Positions 35,587-46,500 of a DNA stretch of 64,000 nt are shown here, piece after piece. Position numbers and translations under genes: made by a program. How positions within the stretch are numbered: position 1 is the stretch's first letter; each line of letters opens with the position of its first letter. Under the pieces are notes generated by a model. That model was not told where the DNA came from. It made no database searches and saw only the letters and a list, made by a program, of their open reading frames with translations. The stretch comes from Pycnococcus provasolii (taxonomy: Eukaryota; Chlorophyta; Pseudoscourfieldiophyceae; Pseudoscourfieldiales; Pycnococcaceae). The stretch lies in assembly GCA_938743325.2 (NCBI GenBank), contig OW568864.1, positions 186,001 to 250,000 on the forward strand, read 5' to 3'.

Positions 35587-37704
35587 ATGTCAGGCCCTTT
35601 GTCAGGCCACTCGGCGCATGCAGATAACCATCACGCACACTCGTCGGGTATGGAAAGACACAACGTGGTGGGAAGCAAAACCACGTACTGGCCGAGCCGC
35701 TCAGAAACGCCGACGGTGAGACCCATGTCCGCGCTCTCGTACTCGTCAGGACCGAGACGGCTGCCGATGGGAGGAGGGGCGAGAGCGAGGCCGCACTCAG
35801 CGTTAGGACCACAGTCGGCGCTGCGAACACCGGGAACCTCTGTGACGGGAGCTCACGCCTACGTTTCGTTTGACACCAACCGCCAGAGACCACAAAGCGC
35901 GTTCGCATCGCCCACCCCATCACATGCGACGACGCGCGAGGCGGCGGGTATGAACCTTTCCCCAAGGCGCGCATTCGAGGCGGAAGGCCGACTCGGCATA
36001 CGCTCTCCCATCACGGCAGCATTCAATCAACGTGGAAGTGAACTGCTCAAGATGTACGAATCGGCGGACGAAAAGCGACGCAAGTCGATATCGGCAAGCC
36101 AAGGCGGCAAGTCGGGAACGGACATATCCGCGCTGTTGAAAAATTTCGACACGACGTTCGACTCCGTGTCGCGCCTGCTCGCTTCGCAACGGCCAACGCG
36201 TGACAGCAACATGGACGACACGTCCGCGGGTGCTCAGGGTGCAGAGGTTGGCGGGTCGGGAACGTCGCCCACCAAACGAGCGGGTGTGAGCTCGAGCGCC
36301 GTGACTCGCCGGCTCGCCGCATCGTCTGGCGAGAAGCCAGTGCCTTCTGTGGCACGTGTCAAGTCGCGAAACCTCGATGCCATCATTGCGTCCATTAACG
36401 AGAGGCGAGAGAAGCACTTCGACCCTGTTATGGAAGATCTTGACGACATGGAGCCTACCGATGCCCTTCGTGCATTAAGACGACGAGGCCGGTGGTCGAG
36501 TGGCAATAGCGGCGCCGTGGACCATCTCAGGCGAAACAAGGAACGCGTTTCGCATTATTCCAACAAGGAGCGCAACAAGGAGCTTCGTAAGTCTGCGCGT
36601 GCCTTGGACAAGCGCATTGTCGCAAACCAGCGACGATGCCAAGAGCAGCAGGAAGCTCGCAAGGAGGCGATTTACCAGGATTACGTGCAAAAGATGAACC
36701 GGGAGTACTACACGGCACTTCGCAACAAGCAGGAGCAGGCTCTGCAGCAGCACGTGGACCGCAAGATTAAGTGGACGGCGATGAGCCACGTCATGAAGCG
36801 CATGCACTGGCTGCAGAAGCGGCTAGATTACGACAGAAAGGTGCGCGAGAAGCGCAAGTCCATGAAATGGGCCGTGACCACAATCGGTCTCTGGTACTCG
36901 CGCTTACTTCGCAAGAAAAGGATGGAGCGCTCCAAGGGTCTTGTTTCTGTGCTCATGTACCACCTACGCCGGTGGGTGAAGAAAATGCAGAAAATTATCC
37001 GGAAAGAGGCTGCGCACAGGCTCGTCGACTTCCTCGAGGACATGCAGAACTCGAACAAGGTTGTGTTTATGGTGCGAACGTTCCGGCAACGCGTGCTGTC
37101 GATTCAGGCTGTGTGGCACAGCACGATCAACATCCGACACGCGCAGCACAAGCTCGCCATCCTGCAGTGGCAACGCTTTGAGGGTATATTGCGCGGCGGC
37201 GAGGCTGCGCGCAATGCACGCCTGCTGCTTTCCGGCGAGGGTCGCGGCAAGGGCTTCCTCAGCCTGACGGAGAGAATGGCACTGGAGTTCATGCGCGATA
37301 AGCCGGCTCTTTCCGCGACGCTCGGCGTGCGCGTTCCTCGCGACATCAAGGAAATCGTGGTTGCCACAAACCTCGTGCAGCAGCGAAAGGATGTCATCAG
37401 CCAGCTTCCCGTGTATGCCGAGCTGCTTGAGGTATACAAGGCTCAGCTTCAGCTCGACGATGTCCGTCGCAGTTTGTTTCAGAATCTCGGGAATTTTGCA
37501 TTTGCTGGAACAGCTGTGAAACCTGCACGCCCTCGCGTCTTTGCTATTTCCAATGCGGAGACGATGCTGCGCCTGCATATGGACGGCGTGAGTTTGGCGA
37601 ATGCCCGCAAGGCTGAGACGGCCATCATCGAGAAGGCGACGGCGGATCGCGAGAAGAAGGTGAAGAAGAGTCGCTTGGCAAAGGTTTCCACCATAAAAAA
37701 GTGA
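35587..37704 (+). CDS. Basic coiled-coil protein of unknown family
   Basis: 705 residues from the ATG at 35587 (MSGPLSGHSAHADN). The first 220 residues are disordered and rich in Ser, Arg and Pro (RPMSALSYSSGPRRLPMGGG; repeated RPxSA-like words). From about residue 270 the protein is highly basic and helical, with Trp-, Arg- and Lys-rich segments such as HLRRWVKKMQKIIRKE and IKWTAMSHVMKRMHWLQKRL that look like degenerate IQ/calmodulin-binding or microtubule-binding helices. The RPxSA words occur in ciliary and microtubule proteins, and similar words (RPLSARRGRPGS) open the tubby-like protein at 48641. A ciliary or cytoskeletal role is a guess. Confidence 0.7.
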   Translation: MSGPLSGHSAHADNHHAHSSGMERHNVVGSKTTYWPSRSETPTVRPMSALSYSSGPRRLPMGGGARARPHSALGPQSALRTPGTSVTGAHAYVSFDTNRQRPQSAFASPTPSHATTREAAGMNLSPRRAFEAEGRLGIRSPITAAFNQRGSELLKMYESADEKRRKSISASQGGKSGTDISALLKNFDTTFDSVSRLLASQRPTRDSNMDDTSAGAQGAEVGGSGTSPTKRAGVSSSAVTRRLAASSGEKPVPSVARVKSRNLDAIIASINERREKHFDPVMEDLDDMEPTDALRALRRRGRWSSGNSGAVDHLRRNKERVSHYSNKERNKELRKSARALDKRIVANQRRCQEQQEARKEAIYQDYVQKMNREYYTALRNKQEQALQQHVDRKIKWTAMSHVMKRMHWLQKRLDYDRKVREKRKSMKWAVTTIGLWYSRLLRKKRMERSKGLVSVLMYHLRRWVKKMQKIIRKEAAHRLVDFLEDMQNSNKVVFMVRTFRQRVLSIQAVWHSTINIRHAQHKLAILQWQRFEGILRGGEAARNARLLLSGEGRGKGFLSLTERMALEFMRDKPALSATLGVRVPRDIKEIVVATNLVQQRKDVISQLPVYAELLEVYKAQLQLDDVRRSLFQNLGNFAFAGTAVKPARPRVFAISNAETMLRLHMDGVSLANARKAETAIIEKATADREKKVKKSRLAKVSTIKK

Positions 37705-38552
37705 TGATCTGGTGATTCGTTCCATCCCGTTGTTTGAATAGAGATGAAAAACTGAAATTTGTTATCGTAAATAATGCCCAATTTAATTCTTATTTGACCT
37801 TAAGGCCAACTACTTGAGTTTGGTGGGCAGTGGTATGTAATGCCCTCAGCAACCTACGATAGACCTGCGCATCTATCTTGTGAGCCTGTGCGTGACACAA
37901 AGAGTCGTAGATTTAAAGCCCATAGTTTCCACGGGGATTGCGAACCCCGAAAAGTTTTGAGCGAACCCCGAAAGATTTTTACGCGCTCTGGAACCTCTTC
38001 GACTGTGTGTGTAAAATCGAGACGGAAATCACGGAATGACCGTATGAGAAGCAACTCACCAATTGGTGATGGCAACGAAGTTCAGGAACCTCTGGCGAGC
38101 GTAACGAAGGCGAAGGTGAGCGCAACGCAACCACCCGGTAAACATAGACTAAAGTCTGCAAGCTTCCTACGACGTAGGAAGTACAGTCTACAGTAAACCT
38201 TTACCGGGTAGACTATCGTAAAGGTAGCTAGGGTTTGTTATCCCTTGTTGCAACCGAACCACCTTGTTAGGGTATGAGCCGAGTATTTGCACGGGAGGGA
38301 GGGCCCGGGAAGAGGAAAAGGGGAAGGGTAAGGGGAAGGGGAAGGGGGGATCCCTGTGTTGTGCCTCCCCTGGGAGTGCAACCAACCTTCCCCGACCGAT
38401 CGTACTCTCGATCGCCCAGCGTTGGGACCACCCCTGGCGTTGGTTCACATCCGAGTGAGGTTTTCTACCTGGGCCCCCCTCCCCCTCCCTTGCGTGCTCT
38501 CCCCTCCCCTAGCTAGGGCTCCGAGCTCCAACCTTCTTTCAGAACAACGAAC
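37705..38552. other. Non-coding stretch upstream of PDH E2 with a polypurine tract
   Basis: 848 bp. GCGAACCCCGAAAAGTTTT and GCGAACCCCGAAAGATTTT are a direct repeat near 37939 and 37961. TAGACTAAAGTC (38149), CAGTCTACAG (38183) and GTAGACTATCG (38210) are copies of the AGTCTA word. CTAGGGTTTG near 38229 is telo-box-like. A purine-only tract of GGGGAAGGGGAAGG type spans about 38301-38347. No gene seen. Confidence 0.5.
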
Positions 38553-40064
38553 ATGTCTATGTCGTCGGCTTCGGCGGCGTTGTCAGCACTAGCACCGGTA
38601 GTGCTTAGCCCGGCGTTATGTCGCTCCCTATGGCGCATCTCCTCTCGTCAGGGATCTTCCTTATTTTCTCAGTCGCTCTCTACTGCCACAAGGCCTCTGA
38701 GGAGGTCTTGTGTTGGTCCGGCCTTGGGGTCCCCCATAGCTAGGGCCTTCGCGTCCCTGCCGTCCCACGAGGTGCTCACCATGCCCGCGCTGAGCCCGAC
38801 GATGACGGAGGGAAACATATCGGCATGGAAGAAAAAGGAGGGGGACGCCATCGCCGCAGGGGATATCCTCTGCGACGTCGAGACGGATAAGGCAACCATG
38901 GAGTGGGAGTGCGTCGAGGACGGAGTGCTGGCAAAGATCCTCGTTTCCGAGGGGGCGCAGGGCATCGCCGTGGGAACGCCCGTGTGCGTGCTCGCGGAGG
39001 AGGGTGCAGACATCAGCGCGTTCGCCAGCTTCACGGCGGAAGCAGCAGCAGCAGCAGCACCCGCAGCACCCGCAGCCGCCGCACCATCACCTCCTCCTCC
39101 GCCCACGCCCGCGCCAGCCGCTCCTGCACCTGCGGCGGCGCCCGCTGCAACCGTCTCGAGCTCGGGAGCTCCGGGTGGACGCGGCTTCGCGTCGCCGCGC
39201 GCAAAGGCAATTGCGCGCGACGGTGGCGTCGACATCGCGCTCGTGAGCGGAACTGGGCCAGGTGGGCGCGTGATTGCGGCTGACGTTGAGGCATTCATTG
39301 CCGCCGGCGGTGCGGGCGTGTCGCTGCCCGCCGGCGGCGCGTCGTTCGCCAACCTGCCGCCGTTCGAGGAGGTGAACGTCAAGATGGTGCAGAAGATCAC
39401 AGCCGCACGCTTGCTTGAGTCGAAGACGACGGTGCCGCACTACTACTTGTCCGTCGAGGTTTCAACCGACAACCTAATGAAGATGCGCGCTATGCTGAAC
39501 GACTCCATGGCAAACCCGAAGGCGAAGGAGCCGCCGCCGAAGGTGAGCGTGAACGACATGGTCATCAAGGCTGCAAGTTTGGCGCTGCGCGACGTGCCGC
39601 AGATGAACGCGAGCTGGCACGGCGATCACATCAAGCAGTACAGCGGCGTGCACATGTCGATCGCAGTGCAGACGGAGCACGGCCTGTTCGTGCCTGTGGT
39701 GCGCAATTCGGACAAGCTGGGTCTCAAGGGAATTTCCGCGGCTGTGAAGGAGCTCGCCGGCAAGGCGCGCGACGGCAAGCTGAAGCCCAGTGAATATGAC
39801 GGTGGAACGTTCACCATCTCGAACCTCGGCATGTACGACATCAGGCAGTTCTCGGCCATCATTAATCCGCCGCAGGCTGGTATCCTGGCTGTTGGATCGT
39901 CGTCGAAGAAGGTGGTGCCCACCAAGGATGGTGGCTTTGCGGAGTCGAGCACGATGGTCGCAACGCTTTCGGCGGACCACCGTGTCGTCGACGGCGCGGT
40001 GGGTGCGCTGTGGCTGAAGGCTTTCAAGGGCTACATGGAGGATCCATCGACGATGCTGCTGTGA
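38553..40064 (+). CDS. Dihydrolipoamide acetyltransferase, E2 of the pyruvate dehydrogenase complex
   Basis: 503 residues. It transfers the acetyl group from lipoyl-lysine to CoA in the pyruvate dehydrogenase complex. Order of parts: Ser/Arg-rich presequence (about 1-75); one lipoyl domain with PALSPTMTEGNISAWKKKEG and the lipoylated lysine in VETDKATMEWE (about residue 113); an Ala/Pro hinge; the peripheral-subunit-binding domain ASPRAKAIARDGGVDIAL through GPGGRVIAADVEAF (about 213-250); a second short Ala/Gly linker; and the catalytic domain ending in the active-site block SADHRVVDGA (about residue 473). Presequence character and NISAWKKKEGD wording favour the mitochondrial complex over the plastid one. 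Confidence 0.95.
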   Translation: MSMSSASAALSALAPVVLSPALCRSLWRISSRQGSSLFSQSLSTATRPLRRSCVGPALGSPIARAFASLPSHEVLTMPALSPTMTEGNISAWKKKEGDAIAAGDILCDVETDKATMEWECVEDGVLAKILVSEGAQGIAVGTPVCVLAEEGADISAFASFTAEAAAAAAPAAPAAAAPSPPPPPTPAPAAPAPAAAPAATVSSSGAPGGRGFASPRAKAIARDGGVDIALVSGTGPGGRVIAADVEAFIAAGGAGVSLPAGGASFANLPPFEEVNVKMVQKITAARLLESKTTVPHYYLSVEVSTDNLMKMRAMLNDSMANPKAKEPPPKVSVNDMVIKAASLALRDVPQMNASWHGDHIKQYSGVHMSIAVQTEHGLFVPVVRNSDKLGLKGISAAVKELAGKARDGKLKPSEYDGGTFTISNLGMYDIRQFSAIINPPQAGILAVGSSSKKVVPTKDGGFAESSTMVATLSADHRVVDGAVGALWLKAFKGYMEDPSTMLL

Positions 40065-40425
40065 GTTTTTTCTTTTTCTTGTTTTATGCTTTGAAACAAC
40101 GAAAAGGCACATCACAGTTATGGTGGACTGCAGAACAAATGAAAAGAAAAGAGCAAAAAATCTACGAATCGTTGGAAATTGGTGGCCAGGGGGTTATGTG
40201 GAAAGACTTTATTTGATGCAAAAAAAAAATTAATTGTTTCTCCTTTTCTAAGGTTCGCATGAGAACAAAACACACGCGCGCGCGCACACCGTACACTTGT
40301 GTAGAGAAAGAGAGGGTAAGAGTCGTAGAAAAAGGAGGTGGCGTGGTGACCCCGCATCAGTCTTTTTCGTTTCTTTCTTTCGTCAGTTACTTGGTCAAAA
40401 ACAAACAACCCTCTTTCGATATACT
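40065..40425. other. Non-coding stretch between convergent PDH E2 and GDT1-like genes
   Basis: 361 bp; contains a short CACACGCGCGCGCGCACACC alternating purine-pyrimidine tract (about 40271) that could form Z-DNA, and A/T runs. No gene seen. Confidence 0.45.
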
Positions 40426-41508
40426 TTAGTAGAGACCAAGCGCCGTCAGCAGAGCAAATAGCAGGAAAAGCACGCCGCCGACGTATCCGACTGTTTTCTC
40501 GCTGATGTACTTCGAGAGCACTGAGCCACCGGCGATGGCGATGATCGTGGCAACGGCATGCCCGACGATGGCGCCAGAAGCCACACCCACGGGGCTCTGC
40601 GCGGCACCAAGCGCGATGGTCGCCAGCATGGACCTGTCTCCCCACTCCGCGACGAAAATGAGTCCAAATGTCTTTACGACGGTGGCGAAGAATTCCTGGC
40701 GCTGTAGTGCATCGCCGTTCAACTCCCCAGCCTCCTCGAGAGCCTCCTCCGCATCCGCAAGCTCGCCCTCGCCCTCTTCTGGGTCGGAGTTCGCGGCGTC
40801 CATGATGGACTTGATACCGAAGAAGACGAGAAGTGTGATGGCGAGGTAGTCGTCGATGGGGAGTCCCTGTGTGATTCCTGGCGGCACGGCGTGGAAGATG
40901 CGTCCAATACCGACGCTGATGACGGTCATCACCGCCAGCGCACCCACGGCTCCTGTGAACACCGCGGTTCGTCCTCGTCGCATTGCGAGCAGTGCGGCGA
41001 TGAAGAAGGTCTTGTCTCCGAGTTCGGAGACGAAAATGAGGCTGAAAGCCGCGCTGAATCCACTCGTGACGAGTCCGAGCAGGCTTTCCACACCTCCCGC
41101 GGTTGTCGCCGCTCCTAGTCCGAGTGCGGCGACAGCCGCGACACCCACCGCCGCCGTGGTGAGGTTCAGGAGCGACTGTTTCTCTTCGTCGTTGTTCTTG
41201 TTGGGTTCCGTAATGTTGTTGCTGCCATTCCCGTTATTATTTTCCGGTTCCCCCTCTGATGTTGCGAGCTCTGACGTGCGTACGTCCTGCGCGTGCAAAC
41301 GTCCTGCTTGTTTTCCCTTTGAGTAACCAAAGTGCGAACCACCGGCAAAACCACCGGCGTTAAAGAGACGTTTTGAGCCATCTTGACGAAGACCACCACG
41401 ACGAGGCAACGAAGGCAATGAAGACTTGCGAAGATGCTGACAAGAAACCGCTGAAGCTCCTCCTCCTCGGCAGAACGACGACGACTGAGCGGTGAGCAGG
41501 TGCGCCAT
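40426..41508 (-). CDS. GDT1/UPF0016-family cation (Mn2+/Ca2+) transporter, plastid type
   Basis: 360 residues from the ATG at 41508; further upstream the frame is open only through a 28-bp DNA repeat and has no family character. Residues 1-100 are Ser/Arg/Gly-rich with an Asn run, matching a transit peptide. Two inverted halves each carry the family motif E-x-G-D-(K/R)-(S/T): SELGDKTFFIAALLAMR (first) and AEWGDRSMLATIALGA (second). About six to seven membrane segments are seen. An acidic loop (DPEEGEGELADAEEALEEAG) separates the halves. Plant relatives PAM71 and CMT1 bring manganese into the thylakoid or chloroplast for photosystem II; this role is likely but inferred. Confidence 0.9.
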   Translation of the reverse strand: MAHLLTAQSSSFCRGGGASAVSCQHLRKSSLPSLPRRGGLRQDGSKRLFNAGGFAGGSHFGYSKGKQAGRLHAQDVRTSELATSEGEPENNNGNGSNNITEPNKNNDEEKQSLLNLTTAAVGVAAVAALGLGAATTAGGVESLLGLVTSGFSAAFSLIFVSELGDKTFFIAALLAMRRGRTAVFTGAVGALAVMTVISVGIGRIFHAVPPGITQGLPIDDYLAITLLVFFGIKSIMDAANSDPEEGEGELADAEEALEEAGELNGDALQRQEFFATVVKTFGLIFVAEWGDRSMLATIALGAAQSPVGVASGAIVGHAVATIIAIAGGSVLSKYISEKTVGYVGGVLFLLFALLTALGLY

Positions 41509-41995
41509 GGGTGCAATCAATCTATGGGAATTAGGCGTGCCCGTTGGGCGTGGGGGGTAGGAATGGAAAATGTCTGGCTGAAAGATCATCGAGAGGGGAT
41601 ACCTCTTCTGGAATTCCAGATGGGAAAATCCGGAATGCGGATTGATTTTGAACCGATTGCTTTTTAGGGGTGGGAATTCATTCGGGGTGGAGTTGTTCGG
41701 GGTTGGAATTCGGGGTGGAGTTGTTCGGGGTTGGAATTCGGGGTGGAGTTGTTCGGGGTTGGAAGTCGGGGTTACCCACAGACTTACCCACACCTCACAG
41801 GGGAATTCCTTCACCTAGTCTATCCTAATTCCTTCCTTCTGTTGTTCAGTTGTTCCGTTGTTGTGGTTTCGGATTCGTAACGGCCATCATCCTTCGCGAG
41901 CTCAAGTTCCGTTCAGATCAGATCAGCACAGGCTATCGTAGTAGTAGCTTGTTGGTACCTCTTCACCTGTTATACTCTATCACCTTAGTAGAAGT
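41509..41995. promoter_or_regulatory. Upstream region between GDT1-like and CS-domain genes, with a 28-bp tandem repeat
   Basis: About 41672-41772 holds three to four copies of a 28-bp unit (TTGGAATTCGGGGTGGAGTT plus GTTCGGGG). CTAGTCTATCC lies at about 41816 and TCGTAGTAGTAGC at about 41937. As a divergent spacer it should contain both promoters. Confidence 0.65.
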
Positions 41996-43090
41996 ATGAC
42001 GGACTACGCGAAGTGGGATGCCATCGTCGCATCTCTCAGTAGTGATAGTGACTCCTCGACTGATGAAGAGGCTTCGGCTTCGGCTTCGGGCTCTTTGGAG
42101 GCTTCTCGTTCCCGCATCATCAAAGCTACTCCTGGTGTCGGAAAACCACTCACGCACGACGGACGCATCGACCCGCCACTGCGACCAGGAAACGCACGAG
42201 GTAACGCACTCAGTACCAACGCATCGAACTCTGACGTCGTCGACCTACCCCAAGACAGCGCATCCGTCTTGCCATTCACGCAAAATAATGAGACAATCAA
42301 CATCGCGGCAATCCTAAGACGAGGACCACACCCCGCGTCGTCGTCCGCATCAGCTTCAGCACAGTCAGGAGTCACGTGCAAATTCACATCGACATCCGTG
42401 GAAGTGCTCTACCGACCACCAAAGGCGGAAACGGGTGACGCAACGGGAAATTTGCCAACAGTCAGGTGGGCATACAAAAACCTGCACCGAAACATTGATC
42501 CAGAAAAGAGCACGTTCCACGTCGGAAGCTCAGAAGTCGTCGCCGCCGAAATGCCAAACGACGCAGTAAAAGCTAACAGGTGCGCACCTTCAGGCTCGCT
42601 CGTCGTCAAACTGACGCTGCGCAAACAAAAAGAAAATGAGACGTGGGAAGCACCTAGCATTGGAACGCGACTCTGGGATGAGAGGAAACGCCTGCGCGTC
42701 GTCACAATCACAGACTACAGCTGGGTTGACCTCTACCAAGGTGCGAAAGTATTCATCAAAGTACCCAACGTGCATACTCTTCCGTCAGATGCGGTGCGTG
42801 TGCGATTCCGCGAACTGTCATTCGACGTGTGCGTTGGACCGCTGCCTGCACCAGGTGCGCCGCCGGGTGCGCCGGCGGACTGCGAGTACCGCTTTGCGGT
42901 CACGGAGTTGCCACTTGAAATCATCGTTGACAAGTGCAACTATCGCGTCGATGACACGGACGGTGGTCGCATCAAAATCTACGTGCGCAAGTTTGCCAAA
43001 ACTCCGTGGTTCAAGCTTGCGGTGCACCGCGACGCGCTGTGGCTGGACGACGAGCTGTCTGGAAAAAAGAAGCCTTCCACGAGTGCATGA
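41996..43090 (+). CDS. CS-domain protein, calcyclin-binding-protein (CacyBP)-like
   Basis: 364 residues. The first 120 are Ser/Asp-rich and low in similarity (SLSSDSDSSTDEEASASASG). The C-terminal CS (p23-like) domain starts at about residue 234 with VTITDYSWVDLYQGAKVFIK, continues VRVRFRELSFDVCVG and ends IYVRKFAKTPWFKLA. The start ITxYxW and the RFxExSFD block resemble the CS domain of CacyBP/SIP, a co-chaperone adaptor that binds Siah1, Skp1 and Hsp90. A proline/alanine insert (PAPGAPPGAPAD) sits in a loop of the domain. No SGS domain follows, so a full CacyBP equivalence is not established. Confidence 0.72.
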   Translation: MTDYAKWDAIVASLSSDSDSSTDEEASASASGSLEASRSRIIKATPGVGKPLTHDGRIDPPLRPGNARGNALSTNASNSDVVDLPQDSASVLPFTQNNETINIAAILRRGPHPASSSASASAQSGVTCKFTSTSVEVLYRPPKAETGDATGNLPTVRWAYKNLHRNIDPEKSTFHVGSSEVVAAEMPNDAVKANRCAPSGSLVVKLTLRKQKENETWEAPSIGTRLWDERKRLRVVTITDYSWVDLYQGAKVFIKVPNVHTLPSDAVRVRFRELSFDVCVGPLPAPGAPPGAPADCEYRFAVTELPLEIIVDKCNYRVDDTDGGRIKIYVRKFAKTPWFKLAVHRDALWLDDELSGKKKPSTSA

Positions 43091-43505
43091 TATTGTTGTT
43101 AATATGTTGTTTGTATTTTTCATCAGATGACTGTAAATAAAAAGATTTTTGATGCAAAAATGAAGTCTGTCGTGCCAAAAATCTCCAAGCCACAAGCCGG
43201 GCATTTGTCGAAATCCCCCGCGGGATCCCGCTCGAGCCGAATGCAATGGCGGCACACATTCCCGACGTGTCCCTCGCGTGAGGAGGTCCTTGAAGTCCCA
43301 TCGACACACGTCTAAGCGCCCAAACGCGGAGCACTCGAAGCGCCCGCGAGCCAACGACGAGCGCTACCGCCGATGTGCCGGTGGGGGTGCTAGTGGCAGC
43401 TTATTTTTCGCGGTAATGTTTGTATAAGAAGCTGTTTTTCTTTTAAAAATCGAATCGACCTTGGTAGAATTTCCCACAGTCTAAAACAAAACAAAGGTGT
43501 GTGGT
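43091..43505. other. Non-coding stretch between convergent CS-domain and coiled-coil genes
   Basis: 415 bp. TGTAA at 43132-43136, 42 bp after the CS-gene stop, is a candidate polyadenylation signal. CCCCCGCGGGATCCCG near 43217 is a small palindromic cluster. No gene seen. Confidence 0.45.
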
Positions 43506-46500
43506 CTACAGCTCGATCGTCTCGACTTCGTCGAGCGATGTGCTCGTGTCCGCGGACTCAGACGACTTCGCAAGCGGAACAAGTCGACGCGGCGGCGGAG
43601 CAGCCGCCCGCGACGACGGCTGAGGGTCTCGTTCTCGTGGTGACGGGTCCGAGTCTGCACTTAAGTCAAATGAGGTAACGGCCGTCACCTCGTCCGTCTC
43701 ATCTGACCTACCTCCCACGTTGGAGGCGTCGGCGGCGTCGGCGGCGCTCTCCTCTTCACCCCACGAAGATCTCACCTCGTGCTGGCGAGGCAACGTCGCA
43801 CTCTGGGAGACCGGGAGGCCACGGCGCTGAATGGGTGCGGCTGCAGGTTCTTCCGGAAGTGAAGAGGTGGATTGCCGTATCGTCTTAAGCGACTCGACGC
43901 TCGATCGACCAAAGTCCGATGTGCTCGGTGACCCGAGCGCGCTGATTGTCTCCGATGCGTAGCTGCCCGTGACATCAGTTGCCATGCTCGAACGAACGGA
44001 CGGCGATGGCACGACCACCCGCGTCACCACCGTGGGGACGGAGTCGTCCTCAAAATCTTCCTCGTAAAGTTCGTCGTCGTTCGTGGAAACCTTCTCTGGA
44101 ACGGCACTAAGTGCTGCCGAAGGTGGCTGCAGCGGTGGTGGTGGCGGAACGATTGTGCCAGCGGCAACACTTGTGGGAGCGATGGCCGGCTTGGGGACCA
44201 ACATTGACTTGTCAACGCTCGCAGATACCCCAGGCGATCGTATGTCATCCGGCCCGCGCACGTGCTTGCCAAAACGTGTGGAGAAGTCCTCCGAATCATC
44301 CACCTGTGCAAAAGCGCCTTGGCGTTCACGCTCCTGCGCAACCGTTAGGATGTGACGCAGCGCGGTCAGACGTTCGTACTCCTGCCTGTCTCTCTCTAGA
44401 GGGGAGATTTTCGCGTAGCGCTGCTGGCGCCGTTGCTCGAGCTCCTTCATCACACGCGCGTACTCGTGATCAGATAGCGTTTTCGCATTCGGGTCGATTC
44501 CAAAAGATGTCAGCTGATCCGAGAGACTGGCCTCGAAGTATGTGCTTGCGTCAAGCATCGTGTCGACGACAGCGGAGAGATCGTGATTGTAGCGCGATGG
44601 CGCATCTCCAACCACGTTGAATTCCTGGCTGCTTTTAAGCGAGCTGATGTCCTTCATGGCACCCGTGCTCGGGTCAACGAATGGCCGGTGCTTCATTCTC
44701 TCCTCAAAGGCAGACAGAGTCGTCGCGCTGAGCTGCGGAATTTCACCCGCCTTCTCGAACAGAAGCTGCGCCTCTTCTTGACTCTTCATCAGAGCTCTTG
44801 GCGAGAGATCTGGTTCCGGCTTCTTTGGCGAAGCGCTTGGCGTTCTCACGGAGGTACGATTCAAAAGGCGTTTATTGCTGGGGGATCGAGGCACTTCGGC
44901 CTCGGCTGGAGGTGGCAGCCCTTTCGCGCTTTGCGGTGCCTTGACTGTAGATGGCTCCGCGCCGCTCACCTTTGTCGTTGTCGCCGCCGCCGCCGCCGCC
45001 GCCGCCGCCGTCGTCGTCTTTTTCTTGTTGTTTTCGCCGCTCACAGTCTTCACGGACACATTGCCCGAGCGATTGAAAAAGCTAATGAACTCCGACCAAT
45101 TAATGAGGTTGTCCTCGCTTCGATCGATCGATTGGAACACCTGCTCGAATGTATCGCGTGTACCATCCTCCTGCCGAATGCGAGCCGGCAACTTCAGAGC
45201 ACTCGAAACCGCATCATCTTTACGAAGGGCAATGATCAGTTCGCGCTTGTTGATTTCGCCGCTGCCATCCTTGTCGATCTTGTTGAAGAGCTCGCGAAGG
45301 TAGTCCTCAGTAAGCGTCGGCGTGGATTGTGACGCGGACGCAGTCGCAGTCGCTGACGCTGACGCTGACGCCGACGCCGACGCCGGCGGTGGCGGTGGAG
45401 GCTTCTTCCCTGCCGACGTGTCTTGCTCGATGCTGGCATCGAGCTGAGCTGCCCTAGTTTTCACGATCATACCTCGGTCTGCGGCAGTTTTCTCAGCCAC
45501 CGCTAGTCGCTGAACAAATCCAGTCTTTTCGTCCTCAACGCGACGTAGGCTGGACCGAAGCGCGACAATTTCGCCACGCAACACATTCAGTTCGGTTTCC
45601 TTCTCTTCCGTGGACATGAGTGCAAGAGCCGCCCACTTCGGCGTGCCGTCGTCGTCACCAGCTGGCACATCCTTGATTTCACGGAGACGTGCAAGCTCCG
45701 CCGCGAGTTTGCGTAACTTCTGCTCCAAGTCAGCGCGGTGCCGTGATGCGTCGCTGAGCTTGCTCTCAAGCTCACCCACTCGACTCTCCGCATCAGAAGC
45801 TCGGCGTTCTGCGTCGGCAGCTGTCGCAGCCGCGGCGGCAGCGGCTGCAGCATCGCCTTTGCCACCCTTCGCCGCGGACGCAGCAGCAGCTTGAGCCTGT
45901 GCAAGCTGGACGTTCAGGTCGGCATTTTCCTTGACGAGCGTGGACACTTGCTCCCCCAGCGATGTTCGCACAGCAGCTAGCGCCTCGGCGTGCGCCTTCG
46001 TCGCCTTGGCGAGTTCCTCCTCTTGACTTTGGCTGGACGAAGCGGCTGCGCGTGCCGCGGCAAGCTCTGCGGAGAGACGCTTCACCTCATTCCTCTGCGC
46101 CTCTTCCGCAGATCGCGAGGCTGATGCCTCCTCACGCGCTCGTGCGAGCTCCGTCTCGAGCGTCTGTGCGCGATGTTCAGCGGCGTCTGCAATTTTCCGC
46201 GACGAGGTGAGCTGCTCGCGCATGTCATCCGCCTCCTTTGCCGCCTCGGCGGCGGCAGCGTCACGCATCGCCTCCGCCGTCTTGCCCGCAGCACCCTTGC
46301 GAATCAGCTCGATTTCGTCGTTCGGCACACGCCCGCGCATCGCGACGAGAACCTCGTACAGGCGAAGTTGCTTTTTCGCCGCACGCAGTTCGCGGCGGTA
46401 CTGCGCGGCGCTGTCCTTGCACGCCCGTCCCTGTGCACGCAGCGACTCGGTGTGCGCGCGCGCCGCACTGACGTCTTTGTGCATGCGCGCGTTTCGCGTC

